Origin: Anastrepha obliqua
Taxonomy: Eukaryota; Arthropoda; Insecta; Diptera; Tephritidae
Assembly (NCBI RefSeq): GCF_027943255.1
Contig: NC_072894.1
Location: 60,453,601 to 60,517,600, forward strand
Direction of reading: 5' to 3'
DNA: 64,000 nt
Part shown: positions 59,050-64,000 of the stretch, in pieces
Layout of the letters: every line of letters begins with the position of its first letter
Position numbering within the stretch: position 1 is the stretch's first letter
Program-made: the position numbers and the translations under genes
Notes under the pieces: model-generated
Database searches by the model: none
What the model saw: the letters and a program-made list of their open reading frames with translations, nothing else
Told to the model about the DNA's origin: nothing

Positions 59050-59820
59050 GGTAAGTATAGAAAAAATGTAAATCAGTCGTGAAAATTTTGATATCTAAAT
59101 TAAACAAAATAATAAAAATGAAGTGCCTCGAGTTAAATTATGAAAGTACGACTGATAATAAAGACGGCAGGTTCAGTTTTTTCGATGCTTTATCTCACGT
59201 ATTCTTTCATTCCTGGCTTTCCATTTACTTTCGTTTCTTCTATGTTTATTTTATGTACTGATTTCAAGGGCCGGGAGTGGCTCAACCTTGTATTCAGTCA
59301 CTCTTGCTTCTTGGTGTTACAGTTTTGGTTGATCCAAAAAGGTTTATTATTTGTTACATCCTCAACGCTCCCCTTTCTCGAACACACATCGTGACAAAGT
59401 GAGAATGAGCTCTATTCTATTGTAATTTTGTGTATCATCCTCTGATATCTGAATATGAACACAATTGAGCTAGAAATGTAAGTTTTTGGAATATATCGAC
59501 CGCAGTGCCATCTTGCGCATTTCCAAACCATTTATTTTAGATAGTTAATAAACATGCCAGGTATTTTCTGATAATAGTCATAAATATTGCAATTTTTAAA
59601 CAAACTTTTCACAAGATTTGAATAGACTTAAAACTAACATATGACAAAAAAAATATACAAAACTTCGCGGTATACCATACATAACTAAATAAAAGGTATA
59701 TATATAGGCTGCATATGGTATTTGAGAAATTGCATATATATGGCTGTAGGAGGCATAGAGGACTACAACTTAAGACATGTCGCTAAATGCGCAAATAACT
59801 CCTCTTCAGAAATCCCTAAT
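59050..59820. other. Non-coding DNA
   Basis: Open frames at 59,079-59,394 are hydrophobic but have no motif or splice support. TATA-rich text at 59,690-59,720. Confidence 0.3.
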
Positions 59821-59829
59821 TTTCTTAAG

Positions 59830-60445
59830 TGTGTCCATTCAAACATTCACAAGGTTCGCCGTGAATTGAAAGAATCAAGTAGCGAAGTTGCATAACTCAA
59901 AAAACTCAATGAGCGTTCTGGCCCGGTCCGATCTGTCGAAGACCCCTGTCGGGAACCCTTCAAAATCAATGAGAGGCCTTGCGAGGGAGGGTCTTAGGAG
60001 TTTCTGATGGTCCGTTGAGTTGTCCATGAAGATCTTCAGAATAAATCGTCGGAGCAAAAACGAGAACAGTAAGTTCTGTTATCAAACGCTTTCTAAACAA
60101 AATTCAACTCCCTGAATTGCCGGAGATGTTATGGTTTCTTTCCGATGAAAAAATTGTGACCAAGGCCAAAGACCAGTTGCAGAAACTACCAGAATCATAG
60201 ATTACTATATTCGAATCCTACAGAGGTTTATGTTGTCATGGACACGAAATTTCCGGCCACTGTTATGATTTTAGGAGTTCTGAGCAACAAAGGAGATGAC
60301 ATGACACAATACTTCTTTATTCACTTTCGAGTGAATTCCGCTTCCTTTATCGACGCTAGATACAGTAGTGAAACCCTGGATTAGCAATGCGAGACTCTGT
60401 TCCTTCGTACAAAGCAATGGGGACACAAGATAATGGATGTTATAA
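59830..60445 (+). mobile_element. Mariner/IS630 transposase remnant
   Basis: Decodes in pieces: VHKVRRELKESSSEVA, LKKLNERSGPVRSVED (helix-turn-helix region), VSSVIKRFLNKIQLPELPEM, then LWFLSDEKIVTK, the first catalytic Asp block of this lineage (WFFSDEKxFxxD). Further on come MDTKFPATVMILGVLSNKGD-like residues, ARYSSETLD and VPSYKAMGTQDNG. This is the same lineage as the minus-strand fragment at 16.9-17.3 kb. Many frameshifts; inactive. Confidence 0.7.
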
Positions 60446-60449
60446 GTTA

Positions 60450-61525
60450 ATGTTGTCTAAAAAATGCGTGAAATTACATTAAATTTTTTTCAAAATAACA
60501 GCTAATTAGTTTTACTGTCCTCAAATATAAGGTGGATGAGAGTACAAAAAGAAGGGGTTTTGACATCTAGCATTTGTAACCAAAAATTAAAAATAGGTTT
60601 GATTAATGTAAAGGAGGATGGTAGGGGAAAGAGATTAGACGGTAAAAAGTAGTTTGTAAACAAAAAAAATATAAATAAGGCCCTTCAGTTGCGTCAGCTC
60701 AACAGCTTATTCTGTCAATTTGGATGAGAACCGAGTGGCGGTAATATTATATATCCGACAAGAAATGACACTTCAGAAGCATACCCCAAATTTGTATGAG
60801 GAAGAATGGTTAATGCTATCTCAATGACAAAAACCGCAATATGCGCAAACCTTCTATATTTCCTCAAGCGTAAATACATATATATTTTCAGATCTTTAAA
60901 ATTTTTACACAAGATTTCATCAGAGAACAAATCCGAAAATATTTTGCGGAGATTCGTACTTATATTAAGAATGCCCATATTAGCGGTAATTGTTGATTTC
61001 AGAATTACATTCAAAATACCCACTTAAAAAACACTTTAAAAAAATTCTATAGTAATTTCAGTACCCCATAAAACAAACAGAACAAATAATATTTAGGTAC
61101 GTACAAAATTCTTTTTTCTTTCCATTTTAAAATTTCTCATTTAACAACAAGCAGCAAACATAAGTTTAAAAACTTAAAATATTTATGGATTTAGAAATTT
61201 AAAATATGATCTAAAGAATAGCAAGGCACTCAATATTGATTTCTTGTTGTTCTTATTATAACAGCAAAGCATTCCCAATAAACATTTGGGAAATGCTGCT
61301 GAAGTGGCAGTCCTTCGCCGAATATAAATCGGAATGTGTTTGAAATTTTGTGTCTAGTTGCTGTGTAAATTTGCGGTTCGATAAGAGGGCGTTGCTACTA
61401 GTCTAAATTTTCTTTGGTAATATTGGCACACTCTTGATATGAACGTATGTGAAGTTTTATTTCAATCTGTCAATTCACTCTTTGTTTGCAATCCGTTTAG
61501 TTTTGACGTGCCACAATATTTTCTA
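60450..61525. other. Non-coding DNA
   Basis: The 102-codon minus frame at 60,715-61,023 is hydrophobic at its end but shows no family motif. Confidence 0.3.
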
Positions 61526-61529
61526 CAAT

Positions 61530-62495
61530 TAAAAAATCAAGTATCGTGCAGGGATTGAAATTTTAAACAGCAACAAAACAGAAAGCGTAGAAAAAATACA
61601 GGATATGGTTTTGGAAAACCGTTGAGGGACTGAAAGACATTTAGCGGAAGCCCTAGGCATTTTACTGGGCAGTGTAAGCAATATTTCGACTGCAAAATCC
61701 ATTTGTGGAACAACATTAAGACGCACACCACAAATAGGAGGAGGAGCTCGGCCAAACACCTAGCAGAAGTGCACGCGCCAATTATTTATTTATTTTTTTT
61801 TTTTTTATTGGGTTTCAGAAAGCTGTGTGCGCAATGAGTGTCGCATTCGCCAACAATGGACACATTCGAATACGACTTTCTAAGCAACATTTAGAGCGTT
61901 TTCGAAAGGATAAAATTAATTTTGTGCATTGATTCATCACTCGAGATGAGACTTGGGTACATCACCATGATCTTAAATCAAAACAATAGGCTTAAGCATG
62001 CTGTGAACCTGATTCTTAGGATCCGAAAAGAGTTCGTGTCCAAAAATCGGCCAAGAAGGTGTTGGTATCAATTTTTTAGGATACGAAAGGAATTTTGTTT
62101 GGCGTTAGCAATAAATTCTGAATATTATTGTAACCTTTTAGACTGAAGCACAAGCAAACAATTAGTGAAAAATTTGCAATGCACCGTGCAAGAGCATTTC
62201 ACAGTGGCTAAAATTCTTGAATTAACGTTCAAATTGTTGGAGCAATTGGAAATCGCAAGTGTGGTTTAAACAGCAAACCCCTACATGCCCTACCCAAAAC
62301 TGTTCTCTAAAATCAGTGAACTGGCAACCTCCTTACTTTAAACCGCTCGATATTATTCGTCAAATACTTACAAGGAACATCAATATTGACAAGCAAGAAA
62401 TCGAACTCATGACCGACCGGCACTGCAAGTATAAAAAATTAACTCTTGATTTCAACAACAAAATTAGCAACTTTTTTGATTGATATATTATATAA
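61530..62495 (+). mobile_element. Decayed mariner interrupted by a SINE
   Basis: Before the SINE the plus strand gives ESVEKIQDMVLENR and then TERHLAEALGILLGSVSNI, the second helix-turn-helix of mariner. After it, MSVAFANNGHIRIRLSKQHL then ERFRKDKINFVH, and FITRDETWVHHHDLKSKQ with the first catalytic Asp. Then KRVRVQKSAKKVLVSIF and DTKGILFGV. The remainder up to KCGLNS...LPKTVL is too shifted to show the other catalytic residues. Confidence 0.75.
61697..61792 (+). mobile_element. SINE 3' fragment nested in mariner
   Basis: Only the last ~90 bp of the main SINE (atccatttgtggaacaacat to gcgccaattatttatttatt), followed by a T-rich run. It lies between two readable pieces of one mariner, so it is younger than the mariner. 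Confidence 0.75.
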
Positions 62496-62499
62496 AAAT

Positions 62500-64000
62500 G
62501 TAAAAAAAAAATCTATAAATGAACTAACCGACTCAGTAAAGTAAAACGCGCATTAAAGTTTGGCGAAACAAGTAAGGAAGTGCTAAATTCGGCCCAAACC
62601 AAACAGACTGCTGTCATCATTATGAGAATTTATCTACTATTTTAAAAAATTTGGCTCCTTTAATTTGCGCCGTGGAATGTACAGCCTTCTGCAATCAACT
62701 GACATCAATGAGACAAAAATTTTTTATTAAAATAAGTTATTCTGATTTGCACTTACCTACAATATTTTTAACGAAAAAAATTAAAATTTCAAGTGAAAGG
62801 AAAAGGAAAAAAACACTCTTTTTTTAATCCAAATTGATCAAAACAATATTTTTAGTGATAATTAGTATCAAAAATGTTAGATACATGCAAAAGTCAATAC
62901 ATTGAAGAATATCCCTGTAAAATTTTAAGGTGATATTTTGATTACTTTTTGAGTTTTATTCGGAAAAAACGTATTTCGAGATAAACGCGATTAAAGTTTT
63001 CGTTCGACGCTCATCACTTCAGTGATTTTATACGGACTTTCTAGATTTTCTATTAAACTTAAGACATTGAAAAAATATTCTTTAGATTGTAAATAAATTT
63101 TTAAAGGACAAAAAAATGGAAAATTTTAAAGTACTGGAGAAGCTGTCCCCCTTAAGTTGTTACATACAACCGTTTTTTGATTAAAATTATAATACCCTTT
63201 GCCGCAAGTGCGCTCGGGTATAAAACGCAATAAACTAAAGATTAGCCGAAACTTGCATGCATTTAAACGGTTAACTGTATACGTATGTACATTTACAGGG
63301 TGAATCAGCTGAACTGCAATTTAGCTCACACCTGTACATCTGATAAGCCCTTGACGTCAGCTAGTTGATGATAATTTATTTTTATTTTAAACGGCCTTGC
63401 CTTATGTTTGGTATCTAATTCAGATTTGGTTCAAATGGACGGTAATTTGCGTAGCGCACATTTTGAACCAGTATCGCCTTGTGGTCCACTATCTGAGTGA
63501 GGTCCTCCTATGGAAAGGGTAATGACCCCAAATACACCGTAAGGGTCACGAAAAAGTAATTTCACGAAAAGTACTCGACTGCCTTTCGAATCCCCGTAAT
63601 ATAATTTCAGAAAACAACTACGGAGCAACCAAGTTAAAGAGATTATTGACCGCAAGAGATACTGCTTGTCGCAGTTTCGATGAACTATGCAAACAAGAGG
63701 AAGCAATATGGTACCAGAGACTTGCCAACACGAGAACAACAGTATGCCGTCCAAAATAAAAGCACTTACTTTGAAGAGGAAAAGTCAACTTCACAAGGTA
63801 TTGAGGTTCAGATTCAAACAAATGTTAGAATTGATATCTCTGATCAGCTGTATGCCGAAAAGAATAAAAAAACAAATATAGCGTTTTGAAACGTGACATT
63901 TCACCCTATATAAATAAATATGTAAGCATACTATATGTGTGTGTATGTGCGAGCCTGTGCTTATTTATGTTGGTCATTTAGGGTGTGGGAAAAATATATG
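62500..64000. other. Unassigned DNA to the window end
   Basis: AT-rich up to 63,300. From 63,430 to 63,890 the composition is balanced, with overlapping frames on both strands (plus frame: LTARDTACRSFDELCKQEEA then IWYQRLANTRTT) that could be a scrap of an unrecognised element. No gene is called. Confidence 0.3.

Noticed and set aside
60715..61023. 102-codon hydrophobic minus-strand frame, considered as a chemoreceptor exon
   Set aside because: No receptor signature motif, no splice sites in register, and AT-rich composition gives hydrophobic codons by chance.

Overview
The window looks like nuclear DNA of a dipteran insect. It is AT-rich and intron-bearing, with long non-coding stretches, and is densely seeded with decayed transposons. 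A tRNA-headed SINE family, many mariner fragments and several LINE 3' ends recur throughout. A true fruit fly (Tephritidae) is my best guess, but that is inference from the style of the repeats and genes. No bacterial, viral or organellar gene set is visible. Most short open frames are chance frames or transposon remnants.

Three host genes can be supported, all on the minus strand. (1) At 49-289 lies the first coding exon of a cadherin: signal peptide plus the start of the first cadherin repeat, ending in a clean splice donor. A candidate non-coding 5' exon sits near 10,880-11,100, so the intervening ~10.6 kb would be one large intron. (2) At 19,353-26,076 lies a two-exon gene. Exon 1 (58 codons) and exon 2 (770 codons plus stop) join in phase 0 and complete one transmembrane helix. 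The predicted protein is about 828 aa, single-pass and largely disordered, and I do not recognise it. (3) At 30,890-34,754 lies a gene for a secreted proline-rich protein with 17 tandem YLP-type repeats (TYLPPTNKP core). Exons 2 and 3 are well supported; the tiny first exon is tentative.

The rest is transposon graveyard. Tc1/mariner/IS630-type pieces lie near 1.4-2.4, 4.0-4.4, 7.5-8.1, 16.9-17.3, 55.0-55.3, 58.6-59.0, 59.8-60.4 and 61.5-62.5 kb. LINE 3' ends lie near 2.8-3.0, 11.8-12.8, 18.7-18.9, 22.7-22.9, 36.6-36.9, 43.5-44.1, 46.8-47.9, 54.5-55.0, 56.6-57.1 and 57.4-57.8 kb. A PIF/Harbinger-like nuclease scrap lies at 23.3-23.5 kb. SINE copies of one main family are scattered from 8.4 to 61.8 kb. 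A short dispersed repeat of ~170 bp occurs five times.

The most unusual object is a 1.28-kb element at 13,718-14,993. It has long terminal inverted repeats, matched palindromes inside both ends, and two halves of what looks like a Myb/SANT-like coding region split by a tRNA-derived SINE. The second is the proline-rich gene, whose repeat array shows an exact 423-bp higher-order period. The three host genes have no evident functional link to one another.
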